DNA of 64,000 nucleotides from positions 2,294,001-2,358,000 of the forward strand of contig OZ252011.1 of assembly GCA_965247355.1 (NCBI GenBank), written 5' to 3'. Source of the DNA: RHLJ01 sp965247355. GTDB taxonomy: Bacteria; Bacteroidota; Rhodothermia; Balneolales; Balneolaceae. The notes beneath the pieces are model-generated. The model did no database searches and was not told the origin of the DNA. It saw only the letters and a program-made list of their open reading frames with translations. A program made the position numbers and the translations under genes. Of the stretch, positions 8,201-15,602 are shown piece after piece; positions within the stretch are counted from its first letter, which is position 1; every line of letters begins with the position of its first letter.

Positions 8201-8804
8201 CCCACTCGCTATCGAGGAATACAAAGAAGAGAAAGAGCGCCTGGATTTCTACGAGGAGCAAATTGAAGATTTAGATAAAGCAGAGAAGCAGCTTCTGGAA
8301 ACCATAGATGAAATCAATACAACAGCAACCGAGCGATTCAATGAAACCTTTGAGCAGGTTCGGGTGAATTTCCAGAAAGTATTCAAAACCCTTTTCTTCG
8401 AAGATGATTACTGTGATCTTTTAATTGAAGAAGATGTGGAAGATCCGCTGGAAGCCCGTATCGAGATTAAAGCTCAGCCAAGAGGGAAACGACCTTCGGG
8501 AATTTCACAGCTTTCAGGAGGTGAGAAAACGCTTACTGCCATCGCTCTTCTTTTCGCAATTTATCTGGTTAAACCTTCTCCATTCTGTGTACTGGATGAG
8601 GTTGATGCTCCACTGGATGATGCCAATATCGAACGCTTCGCAAAGATGATTAAGAACTTTAGCGAGGAAACCCAGTTCATCATTATCACTCACAACAAAA
8701 AGACGATGAGTAAAGCCGAAATGATGTATGGAGTTACCATGCCGGAAACAGGTGTCAGTCGATTGGTGGGAGTTAAAATGGACCAGGTTGATGACGCAGC
8801 ATAG
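5277..8804 (+). CDS. smc: chromosome segregation protein SMC
   Basis: SMC ATPase that organises and separates sister chromosomes with ScpA/ScpB. It starts with TTG, chosen because MYISELNLQGFKSFAHKT is the conserved SMC N-terminus. The Walker A motif GPNGCGKSN is at residues 31-39. Long coiled coils run from about 165 to 490 and 670 to 960, separated by a hinge domain near 500-660. The ABC signature QLSGGEKTLTA is near residue 1077 and Walker B FCVLDEVDAPLDD near 1102. Length 1175 is typical. A palindromic repeat lies just upstream. ScpA and ScpB are not in the window. Confidence 0.97.
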   Translation: MYISELNLQGFKSFAHKTKVSFDSGITSIVGPNGCGKSNIVDALRWVLGEQRPSLLRSSAMSNVIFNGTAKKKALGMAEVSLTFVNDKGILPIEYSEVTITRRLYRSGDSEYLINNTSCRLKDIMELFMDTGMGSDAYSVIELKMVEEILNDKNNDRRRLFEEAAGVTRYKDQRKKTLRKLDETKKDLQRVDDLLIELRKKARSLEIQAEKAEKAKVYKDELETLDKALTLHDFNKIQEELEPLQERIANAEKEKKEIAKNSEELESSDEKFRAQLIEKERQQSEAQRQVSQLHNAIREADTNIRITKEKIENEKKVITEYSKDIEQGERDLKELMDLLANSRSKLESFDEDLDKSEKALEDSKKKYSQIQQQYNRERHELYEVEVQLSATNNELNQLETKRIKIESRLENTEGDLERINDEIVDLNDEIDSLNTEQGSIEGKLGNLVEERDELEKELETAREKREGFAEKQNEIKDELRSLHSNHSSLLSEVRLMNDLANSNEAFPNSVKYLLENHRFDFKEMTTVAEVFNTDEKHAIALESVLGGALNFVILPTLDEAKRAADALKKANKGRATFIPLDKLSAKYDVVDGGLFDHVKTKPQYSALKQLLLGNVLVFDTVEDAYKGLKKTKAIGVTYDGEVINRNRFFKSGSKNKNTGVRVGLQDKIDRLEKEKAGVLKEIDKLTDYLKQIVEKYEKLDISKLSAGLKEKEQEVRRLEQQQHSLSSKVQVYQKNITELVNRKDYLKSSEGTAQEELDSMQPKQKELKKKMEELDGEQNKKKELLESLEEERAIAQGRYNDAQLQHQDLKNKVDNHERDVKRAETGIDSVQSRIENRTKLTEQSKKNIEESTSYIDKLEKELASNKELKTQADEALQKAEEAAAKQRGQINEIEKNLKEVRRQKEVNMELVHHLSMAKEKMEMQVQGLSDHIWETYGILMKQIEGAEMPENKTPDEVKQRIGWLRQKLNSIGDVNPLAIEEYKEEKERLDFYEEQIEDLDKAEKQLLETIDEINTTATERFNETFEQVRVNFQKVFKTLFFEDDYCDLLIEEDVEDPLEARIEIKAQPRGKRPSGISQLSGGEKTLTAIALLFAIYLVKPSPFCVLDEVDAPLDDANIERFAKMIKNFSEETQFIIITHNKKTMSKAEMMYGVTMPETGVSRLVGVKMDQVDDAA

Positions 8805-9058
8805 TTGCTGAATGACGAATATCCAACAAGGAATATTCAATAAAGAATTAGGAATAATCTCGCCAATATTGTCATCCTGAACCTTGTGCTGAACTTGATT
8901 CAGTATTGTTTCAGGATCTGTGGGGGCTAAAAATTCTGGATTAAGAGATATTCCACAGAACAAATGTATTTAAGAGTAGAAAAGAATTAAAAAAATAAAA
9001 AAAGAGTTTGAATTGAGGAATCGTAAAAGCCCAATAACCATTAACCACAAACCAAACC
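8805..9058. other. intergenic stretch with decayed inverted repeat
   Basis: About 250 bases with no gene. ATCCTGAA (8874-8881) and TTCAGGAT (8910-8917) form an inverted repeat inside a GTCATCCTGAAC...TTTCAGGATC unit, a common intergenic repeat form. GAATAT/ATATTC pairs at 8817-8837 could end the smc transcript weakly. The last 100 bases are A-rich and likely hold the ispH promoter, but no clear box is seen. Confidence 0.4.
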
Positions 9059-10300
9059 GTGGCTAGAAAAGAATTCCAAATACCAGACATGTACAAGTCG
9101 CCGATCATCCGTAAGGTGAAGGAAGCGACGAAAATTACCGATCCCATGAAGAAGGACCTGGAGCCAACAATCCTGGATTTTGGTCCGGTACATTTTTATA
9201 TCCCTCGCTTTTTTGGGTTTTGTTACGGTGTCGAGAATGCTATTGATATTGCTTACCGGGCGGTGGACGAACATCCTGATAAAAATATCTACCTACTCAG
9301 TGAGATGATTCACAATCCAACGGTGAATGAAAATCTACTGTCTAAAGGGTTGAAGTTTTTGTTTGATACTGATGGCACTGAACGTATACCAATTTCTTCA
9401 TTGAATTCAGAGGATATTGTGATTGTACCTGCTTTTGGAACAACCATTGAAATTCAGGATCAGCTTAAAGAAGTGGGTATTGATCCCTACGAATTTAATA
9501 CTACCTGTCCATTTGTGGAGAAAGTATGGAAGCGTGGAAAGCAGCTTGGTAAAAAAGAATACAGCTTGGTGGTACACGGAAAACATCAGCATGAAGAAAC
9601 ACGTGCAACTTTCTCACACAGCGCTGAACATTCGGCAGTAGTAGTGGTTTTGAACCCTGAGGAAGCAACGATTCTTGCTGAGATTATGCTTGGAGAACGT
9701 CCGGATACTGATTTTGAAAAATACTTCGGACATAAATCCACTCCCGGGTTTGATCCGCAGAAAGACTTAAAACGTTTTGGAGTGATCAATCAGACCACCA
9801 TGCTTGCAACTGAAACTCAGGAAGTCATGGATATCCTGAAAGAAGCAGCCATCAAAATTCATGGGGAGACTGATATCCTGAATCACTTTGCTGATACCTC
9901 TGACACCCTTTGCTATGCTACCAACGAGAATCAATCTGCTACACTTGCACTAGCTGAAACTGGTGCTGATATTGCATTAGTTGTAGGTGGATACAATTCT
10001 TCCAATACCATGCACCTCGTAGAAATTCTAGAGCATTCCTTTCCTACTTACCATGTACGTGATGCAGGTGAAATGAAATCTGATTCTATGATTCATCACT
10101 TTAATCAATGGAAAAAAGAAATCCTGGAAACAGAAAACTGGCTTCCGAAAAATAACTCTCCGCTTAAAGTTGCGTTGACTTCAGGAGCATCTTGTCCGGA
10201 TGTGTTGGTGGATGAAGTGTTACTCCGACTTCTTGAATTTTTTGATGGTACTAAAGAAGTAGATGAAGTAATTGCTCCTTTTGAGGCTATCGAAAGTTGA
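9059..10300 (+). CDS. ispH: 4-hydroxy-3-methylbut-2-enyl diphosphate reductase, long form
   Basis: Last step of the MEP isoprenoid pathway: reduces HMBPP to IPP and DMAPP with a [4Fe-4S] cluster. The three cluster cysteines are visible as FCYGVENA (Cys55), NTTCPFVEKV (Cys150) and DTLCYATNENQ (Cys285). Other motifs are IHNPTVNENL and GGYNSSNTMHLVEI. The start is GTG. At 413 residues it is about 90 longer than E. coli IspH and has the N-terminal extension and 150-250 insert of the plant/cyanobacterial-like long type. A fourth cysteine is in SGASCPDVLVDE (Cys379), where the short form often has alanine or threonine. Confidence 0.93.
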   Translation: MARKEFQIPDMYKSPIIRKVKEATKITDPMKKDLEPTILDFGPVHFYIPRFFGFCYGVENAIDIAYRAVDEHPDKNIYLLSEMIHNPTVNENLLSKGLKFLFDTDGTERIPISSLNSEDIVIVPAFGTTIEIQDQLKEVGIDPYEFNTTCPFVEKVWKRGKQLGKKEYSLVVHGKHQHEETRATFSHSAEHSAVVVVLNPEEATILAEIMLGERPDTDFEKYFGHKSTPGFDPQKDLKRFGVINQTTMLATETQEVMDILKEAAIKIHGETDILNHFADTSDTLCYATNENQSATLALAETGADIALVVGGYNSSNTMHLVEILEHSFPTYHVRDAGEMKSDSMIHHFNQWKKEILETENWLPKNNSPLKVALTSGASCPDVLVDEVLLRLLEFFDGTKEVDEVIAPFEAIES

Positions 10301-10353
10301 GAGTTGATACAGTGATAGGTTGATTTCTTCAACTTTCACTGTATCAACTCTCA
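10298..10353. terminator. bidirectional hairpin between convergent ispH and ABC permease
   Basis: Perfect 18-base inverted repeat: TGAGAGTTGATACAGTGA (10298-10315) and its complement at 10336-10353. Both stop codons lie in the arms, the TGA of ispH at 10298 and the TGA of the permease at 10353. A T6 run follows on the plus strand from 10360. No T run follows on the minus strand. Confidence 0.7.
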
Positions 10354-11472
10354 CTCCTGTTTTTTATAGCTCCAGACGGCAAGTGTATTAAATACTATAG
10401 CTAGTGAAGTGATATAAATAATCTCCATCTTTATATCTGCCAGACCACTTCCTTTCATCAATACTTTCCGGGAAACTGATATAAAATGCGCTAATGGATT
10501 TGGAATGGTTGCGATCTGTGCCCACTCAGGCATGCTGTCGATAGGGGTGAATAATCCGCACATCAAAATAAAAATGAGCACAAAGAAAAAGGCTACGAAA
10601 ATGGCCTGTTGTTGAGTTTCCGCAAAGTTTGAAATCAAAAGTCCCAATCCAAGTACGGCGATCAGGTTAATAATTGCATAGCCAAAAATGAGTAGTAAAC
10701 TTCCATTTAACGGGATATGAAAAATCAGTTTTCCGACGGTAAGTCCAACTGTTAACAAAACAAGGCCTATGCAAAGGAATGGAATCAGTTTCCCGAGAAT
10801 AAACTGCCATTTTTTGATAGGAGTTACATTAATCTGTTCAATGGTTCCCACTTCTCGTTCACGCACAATATTCATAGCGGCTAAAATCATGGTGAGCAAC
10901 ACAGTCAGTTCAGCCAGAATACCAGGCACCATGAAATCAGTGTATTTTAAGAACGGGTTGTACCAATTTCGATTCACCACTTCAATCGTACCCTGGGAAG
11001 CAGTTTGAACTGTTCCTAAAGGTATGCCTGAAATAATCTCCCCGTTAAATCCCCGGATAATCTGAACAAGGTATCCCGAACCCACCGTAGCCTGTTGACC
11101 ATTGATCGCATTAATGGATAACAAGAATTCAGGTTGTTCTCCTCGAAGGAATTTCTTTTCAAAATCGGATGGGATATCCAAAATAATATCAATTTTGTTC
11201 GCCTGCATTAGCTCCATGGCAGCTTTAGTATTGGTTGGAGCAGCATAAATCGACATCCTGTTTGAGGCATCAATTTTCCTGATCAGTAACCGTGAGTATT
11301 CTGAGTAATCGCGGTCGATGATTGCTACATTTACATTCTTAACCTCATTCGAAGCTGCGCTTGAAAGCACAATAAGCTGAATGATGGGCAATACCGTCAT
11401 CATAACTAAAATCGCCTTGTTCCTGAAAATCTGTATAAACTCTTTTTGAATTAAATAACCCAGAATATTCAT
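10351..11472 (-). CDS. ABC-2 type efflux permease, second subunit (YbhR/YhhJ-like)
   Basis: Membrane subunit of the efflux ABC transporter encoded upstream. The topology is one N-terminal membrane helix (residues 20-40), a large extracytoplasmic domain to about 175, then five hydrophobic helices, the last ending just before the C-terminus. The elbow-helix motif NIVREREVGTIEQINVTPI is typical of ABC-2 permeases such as YbhS/YbhR. It is the last gene of the operon, 13 bases after the other permease. Likely substrates (cationic drugs or lipophilic compounds in E. coli YbhFSR) cannot be read from sequence. Confidence 0.88.
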   Translation of the reverse strand: MNILGYLIQKEFIQIFRNKAILVMMTVLPIIQLIVLSSAASNEVKNVNVAIIDRDYSEYSRLLIRKIDASNRMSIYAAPTNTKAAMELMQANKIDIILDIPSDFEKKFLRGEQPEFLLSINAINGQQATVGSGYLVQIIRGFNGEIISGIPLGTVQTASQGTIEVVNRNWYNPFLKYTDFMVPGILAELTVLLTMILAAMNIVREREVGTIEQINVTPIKKWQFILGKLIPFLCIGLVLLTVGLTVGKLIFHIPLNGSLLLIFGYAIINLIAVLGLGLLISNFAETQQQAIFVAFFFVLIFILMCGLFTPIDSMPEWAQIATIPNPLAHFISVSRKVLMKGSGLADIKMEIIYITSLAIVFNTLAVWSYKKQE

Positions 11473-11485
11473 GATGCTCTCTCCT

Positions 11486-12595
11486 TCATTCTAATCGGAT
11501 GTTGAACTTTCTCCATGTTGCGACCAAAAAGAATGCCGTCATCAGCACCAACACGCCAACCTGTGTTGCAATCAATGGAAATGATACTCCACGAAGCATA
11601 ATCCCTTTCAGGATTTCGATAAAATACGTTGCCGGAACAATTTTACTAATCACCTGCAGCACTACAGGCATGCTCGCTATCGGGAAAATAAAGCCGGATA
11701 AAAGCATAGATGGCATCATCAGTCCCATCAATGAGCGAAGCATAGCATCTTGCTGGGTTTTCGAAACAGTGGAAATGAGTGTTCCCAAAGAAAGGGCGGT
11801 AAGCACATATAATAGGCAAAGCAGCAGCAATAATAAAAGGCTTCCAAGAATCGGAACGTTGAATACAAAGTAACCGAGAACCAGTACCAATACCGCATCA
11901 ATAAAAGAAAGAGCCGCATAGGGAGTTACTTTCCCCAGAATAATAAGCCATGGAGAAAGAGGTGACACTAGTAATACCTCCATTGTGCCAGTCTCTTTCT
12001 CTTTGGCGATGGTGAGTGAGGTCATCATCGCCGAAATGATGAGAAGAATCAACGCAATGGTTCCGGGAATAAAGTTATAAGCACTTTCCAGCTGGGGATT
12101 GTAAAACATCCGGGACTTAATCTTAATATGGTAAGGATTTGACCCCTGATCTCCACGCTCCGCCTGGAAGTCAGAAATCATAGCCGTGATGTATTGCACC
12201 AGAGTATTTGAGTTATTAGGATCAGATCCATCCGTAATAAGTTGAATGTAGGTTGTGTTTCCAGAATAGAATTCCTCCGAAAAGTCTTCTGGTATAACTA
12301 AAACCAGTTTTGTACTCCCATTTTTAAAACCTGCTTCTATTTGTTTTTCTGAGGTAAGAATCTCATCAACTAAAAAATTACCAGAGCTTTGAATGTGCTG
12401 TATCAGTTGAAAGCTGCTTTCATCTCTGGCATGATCTAACACATTTATGGAAGTATCATTGAATTCATTTGTAACCGCGTAACCGAAAATCAGAACCTGG
12501 GCAACCGGCATCCCAAAAAGAATCAGCAAGGTTCGTTTGTCTCGAACAATGTGGTAGACTTCTTTTTTAACAAATGCCCAAAATACTTTCCACAT
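11486..12595 (-). CDS. ABC-2 type efflux permease, first subunit (YbhS-like)
   Basis: Partner membrane subunit, 369 residues, with the same layout as the next gene: FVKKEVYHIVRDKRTLLILF at the N-terminus, an external loop domain to about 170, then five or six membrane helices. The motif SLTIAKEKETGTMEVLLVSP is the ABC-2 hallmark. It lies 4 bases after the DUF2141 gene and 13 before the second permease. The two permeases are paralogs and probably form a heterodimer. Confidence 0.88.
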   Translation of the reverse strand: MWKVFWAFVKKEVYHIVRDKRTLLILFGMPVAQVLIFGYAVTNEFNDTSINVLDHARDESSFQLIQHIQSSGNFLVDEILTSEKQIEAGFKNGSTKLVLVIPEDFSEEFYSGNTTYIQLITDGSDPNNSNTLVQYITAMISDFQAERGDQGSNPYHIKIKSRMFYNPQLESAYNFIPGTIALILLIISAMMTSLTIAKEKETGTMEVLLVSPLSPWLIILGKVTPYAALSFIDAVLVLVLGYFVFNVPILGSLLLLLLLCLLYVLTALSLGTLISTVSKTQQDAMLRSLMGLMMPSMLLSGFIFPIASMPVVLQVISKIVPATYFIEILKGIMLRGVSFPLIATQVGVLVLMTAFFLVATWRKFNIRLE

Positions 12596-12599
12596 GGTT

Positions 12600-13037
12600 T
12601 TACTGATTAATAAGTGTCAGTGATAATGACATCAAAGGTGCATTTACTTCAAAAAGGCTGTCTTCAAATTTTGGACGGCTTCTCTTAGTCACATTAAGTG
12701 CGCCTACGGGTTCTTTAGGAATTGGAACCAATCTCCGCGTATCGACTTTCCCATTTCTGTTTTTATCCTGAAAGGCCGCCAGTGCATACCTGCCAAAAGG
12801 AACATCCACAAACGTATATTCAAGTGATTCACCAAATTCCTGAATGACTGCTTTAAAACTGGCTTTTTCTGAATCCATTGGAAATCCATCCTCTGAACTG
12901 AACAGCATCAATACCATAACTCCTTCGCCCTGATTTTTGATTTCATTGATTATGATGGTTACGTCTCCTGTCGTTTGTGCTATACTTATTGAAGCCCCAA
13001 AAAACAGAGTTATAAGAAATGTTGGTACTTTTATCAT
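12600..13037 (-). CDS. DUF2141-domain exported protein inside efflux operon
   Basis: 145 residues with a signal peptide (about residues 1-20, FLITLFFGASISIAQ) and a DUF2141-like beta-rich domain: VTIIINEIKNQGEGVMVLML, then YTFVDVPFGRYALAAFQDKN, RNGKVDTRRLVPIPKEPVG. DUF2141 proteins are small periplasmic proteins of unknown role common in Bacteroidota. Its start overlaps the upstream ATPase stop (ATGA), so it is translationally coupled and probably works with the transporter. Its position between ATPase and permease genes is unusual. Confidence 0.8.
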   Translation of the reverse strand: MIKVPTFLITLFFGASISIAQTTGDVTIIINEIKNQGEGVMVLMLFSSEDGFPMDSEKASFKAVIQEFGESLEYTFVDVPFGRYALAAFQDKNRNGKVDTRRLVPIPKEPVGALNVTKRSRPKFEDSLFEVNAPLMSLSLTLINQ

Positions 13038-13786
13038 GATGCATTTTTAGCTTTGCGAGCCAGTTGAAGAAATACTTCATCCATTGAGTTAGCATTGAAG
13101 TTTTTCTTAAGATTTTCAGGGGTATCCAATGCATCGATTCTACCATCCACCATAATTGAGACGCGGTCGCAATATTCGGCTTCATCCATATAATGAGTGG
13201 TTACAAAAATGGTTCTCCCTTTTTCTGATTGCTGATAGATGGTTTCCCAGAACTGTCGACGTACTTTCGGGTCTACCCCTCCGGTCGGTTCATCCAAAAA
13301 TACAACCTTTGGATCGTGGACCATAGAAACCGCAAAAGAGAGACGCTGTTTCCATCCCAGCGGAAGTTCACTCACATGTTTATTTTCAACCTCAGATAAT
13401 GAAAGCTCTTCCAGAATCTGCTGTGTTTTTTCTTTGATTTGGGTTTTGCCTAAGCCGTAAATTCCTCCATAAAAGCGAATATTCTCTCTAACGGTCAAAT
13501 CGTTGTACAAGCTGAATTTCTGGGACATATACCCTATACTTTTTTTTATACTTTCAGCGTCCTTCAAAACATCAAACCCAACCACAGAACCAGTTCCGCT
13601 TGTTGGTTTGCTCAATCCGATAAGCATTCTCATTGCAGTAGTTTTACCGGCGCCATTAGCTCCCAGGAAACCAAATATCTCTCCAGCATCTACATGAAAT
13701 GAAATTTCATCCACAGCTGTAAATGCTCCAAACTTTTTGGTAAGGTCTTTGACTTCAATCACCTTATTACCAGAAGAATCTCTCAT
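13034..13786 (-). CDS. efflux ABC transporter ATPase, second half (YbhF C-terminal-like)
   Basis: 250-residue nucleotide-binding subunit. Walker A is GANGAGKTT, Walker B VVFLDEPTGGVDP, and the H-loop histidine is present in FVTTHYMDEAEYCDR. The signature motif is degenerate, LPLGWKQRLS in place of LSGGQ. This pattern is that of the C-terminal half of fused YbhF-type ATPases. Overlaps of 4 bases with both neighbours (ATGA junctions) show translational coupling. It should pair with the preceding ATPase, which has the opposite defect. Confidence 0.93.
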   Translation of the reverse strand: MRDSSGNKVIEVKDLTKKFGAFTAVDEISFHVDAGEIFGFLGANGAGKTTAMRMLIGLSKPTSGTGSVVGFDVLKDAESIKKSIGYMSQKFSLYNDLTVRENIRFYGGIYGLGKTQIKEKTQQILEELSLSEVENKHVSELPLGWKQRLSFAVSMVHDPKVVFLDEPTGGVDPKVRRQFWETIYQQSEKGRTIFVTTHYMDEAEYCDRVSIMVDGRIDALDTPENLKKNFNANSMDEVFLQLARKAKNAS

Positions 13787-14694
13787 GATACCTCCTCTGC
13801 TAATTCCAGAAAGATATCCTCAACGGTTGGCGAAATGCGGTTCGCTTCCACCCCTCTGAAACCCTTATTTGTCAGAGCTTCTGCTATATTTTCTTCTGTT
13901 ATTTCTTCGGAACAAACCCAATGCAGGAACTCACCAAAAGGAAGTACACTTTCCGTTTTTGGATGTGTTTTCAAGTAGGTTAAAAGGCTATAGAAGTCGT
14001 CAGCTTTTACGGCATAAAGGGGTTTTCTATAATTATTGATAAGAGTATCAGGAGAATCTATGGTCAGAATTTCTCCTTTTTGGATTAAGGCAATCCGATC
14101 ACATAGACTGGCTTCATCCATATAAGGAGTACTTACTAAAATTGAGATTCCTTTTGTCTTTAGTTTTTTGAGCATGTCCCAAAATTCTTTTCTACTAACT
14201 GCATCCACACCGGTTGTAGGTTCATCCAGAAAAAGAACTTCTGGTTTGTGAATAAGCGCACAACAAAGAGCCAGTTTCTGTTTCATTCCCCCTGATAAGT
14301 TTCCAGCATATCTGTTTTTGAAAGGCTCAATTTGAATGTATATATCTTTTATTAAGTCATAATTCTCTTCGATCGTAGTTCCAAAGATAGTGGCAAAGAA
14401 AGACAGATTTTCCTCTACCGATAAATCCTGATACAACGAAAACTTCCCGGGCATATAACCAACTTTACTTCTTATGGTTCTGAAATCGTCTATGATATGA
14501 CTTCCGGTTACGTAGGCTTCCCCGGAGTCAGGAGTTAACAGGGTGGTTAGAATTCTGAACAGGGTTGATTTACCGGCTCCGTCCGGACCAATCAACCCAA
14601 AAAGTTCCCCTTTATTCACTTCAAAAGAGATTGAGCCGAGAGCCGTTACATCACCAAAGCTTTTTGTTATATGTTGGATACTCAGAGCTGGCAT
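13783..14694 (-). CDS. efflux ABC transporter ATPase, first half (YbhF N-terminal-like)
   Basis: 303-residue nucleotide-binding subunit. Walker A GPDGAGKST, canonical signature LSGGMKQKL and Walker B VLFLDEPTTGVD are all present. The H-loop position reads VSTPYMDEASLCDR, proline in place of the switch histidine, as in the N-terminal half of YbhF-like proteins. It has a C-terminal extension of about 80 residues beyond the NBD core. Start and upstream hlyD stop overlap by one base (TAATG). Together with the next gene it replaces the single double-length ATPase of E. coli. Confidence 0.92.
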   Translation of the reverse strand: MPALSIQHITKSFGDVTALGSISFEVNKGELFGLIGPDGAGKSTLFRILTTLLTPDSGEAYVTGSHIIDDFRTIRSKVGYMPGKFSLYQDLSVEENLSFFATIFGTTIEENYDLIKDIYIQIEPFKNRYAGNLSGGMKQKLALCCALIHKPEVLFLDEPTTGVDAVSRKEFWDMLKKLKTKGISILVSTPYMDEASLCDRIALIQKGEILTIDSPDTLINNYRKPLYAVKADDFYSLLTYLKTHPKTESVLPFGEFLHWVCSEEITEENIAEALTNKGFRGVEANRISPTVEDIFLELAEEVS

Positions 14695-15602
14695 TAGTTT
14701 TCTTCTTTACTGAAAACTACTTCACCCGGCATTCCGATTTTTAAGCTTCCATCGTTTTGAACAAGAATATCAATAGCATACACCAAGCCAACTCTGTCCT
14801 CTTTTGTTTGGATATTCTCCGGTGTGAATTCTGCCTCTGATGCTATCCAAATCAATCTTCCTGAAAGTTTTCTATACGTTTCTTTTCCATCATCTACTAA
14901 CACCGTTACCTCATCATTCAAAGCTACGTTCTGTAACAACCCGGCTGTTGAATATGCCCTGAGTTTCATCTCATTTAAATCCGCAATCTTAAACAAAGGT
15001 TTTCCAACACTTACAAATTCAAAAGGTTCAACCAGCTTAGTAAGAATGGTTCCGCTTATCGGTGAAAGAATCTGATGATCTTCAATCTTATTTTGTATAA
15101 TCTGTAGTTGAGCTTTTAGTGGTTCACTTTCGGCAAGAATTCCACGGTTGGTTATTTCTATACTTCTCCTTAGCGAAGAGATTTGTTGATTAATAAGCTC
15201 AATTTCGCCTTCGTAATCGTCCAATTGCTTTCGGGTTGCAGCGTCTTCTTCAAGTAACGCCTCTGTTCTTTTCTTCTCCCGTAGAAAGTTCGCTTTTCGC
15301 TCTTCAAGCACACGAATATCAGGACCAGCTTCTTTAGTTTTCTGAAGCAGTGCATTCAGTTGAGCCTCAAGTTGAAGTTTTTCCAAATGAAGCTGAGTAG
15401 TATCAATCAGTCCGACCTGTTCCCCTCTCTTAAATGATGCTCCTTCCTGAATGATAAATTCAGAAAGTTCTCCATTTCCCTTTGCACTAATGGTTACCGA
15501 TGATGCTTCAAAATTTCCGTAAGCATCAGATTTATCCTCAGTACTACAAGCGAATAAAACCGTACTGGTTATGAGTAATAGAGCAATTTGTTGAGTTCTC
15601 AT
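14694..15602 (-). CDS. HlyD-family periplasmic adaptor lipoprotein (YbhG-like)
   Basis: Membrane-fusion protein joining inner-membrane transporter to the TolC channel. The signal peptide ends in the lipobox LFAC with Cys19, so it is lipid-anchored. The biotinyl-lipoyl-like half-motif GNGELSEFIIQEGASFKRG (about 42-60) and its partner ILSPISGTILTKLVEPFEFV (about 178) flank a long alpha-helical hairpin (75-170). A C-terminal beta-barrel follows. Start and stop overlap with neighbours at TAATG junctions, giving one tight operon. Confidence 0.9.
   Translation of the reverse strand: MRTQQIALLLITSTVLFACSTEDKSDAYGNFEASSVTISAKGNGELSEFIIQEGASFKRGEQVGLIDTTQLHLEKLQLEAQLNALLQKTKEAGPDIRVLEERKANFLREKKRTEALLEEDAATRKQLDDYEGEIELINQQISSLRRSIEITNRGILAESEPLKAQLQIIQNKIEDHQILSPISGTILTKLVEPFEFVSVGKPLFKIADLNEMKLRAYSTAGLLQNVALNDEVTVLVDDGKETYRKLSGRLIWIASEAEFTPENIQTKEDRVGLVYAIDILVQNDGSLKIGMPGEVVFSKEEN

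Noticed and set aside
8514..8963. 149-codon minus-strand frame across the smc end
   Set aside because: Antisense to a conserved catalytic part of SMC and rich in residues arising from the opposite strand; no family match.
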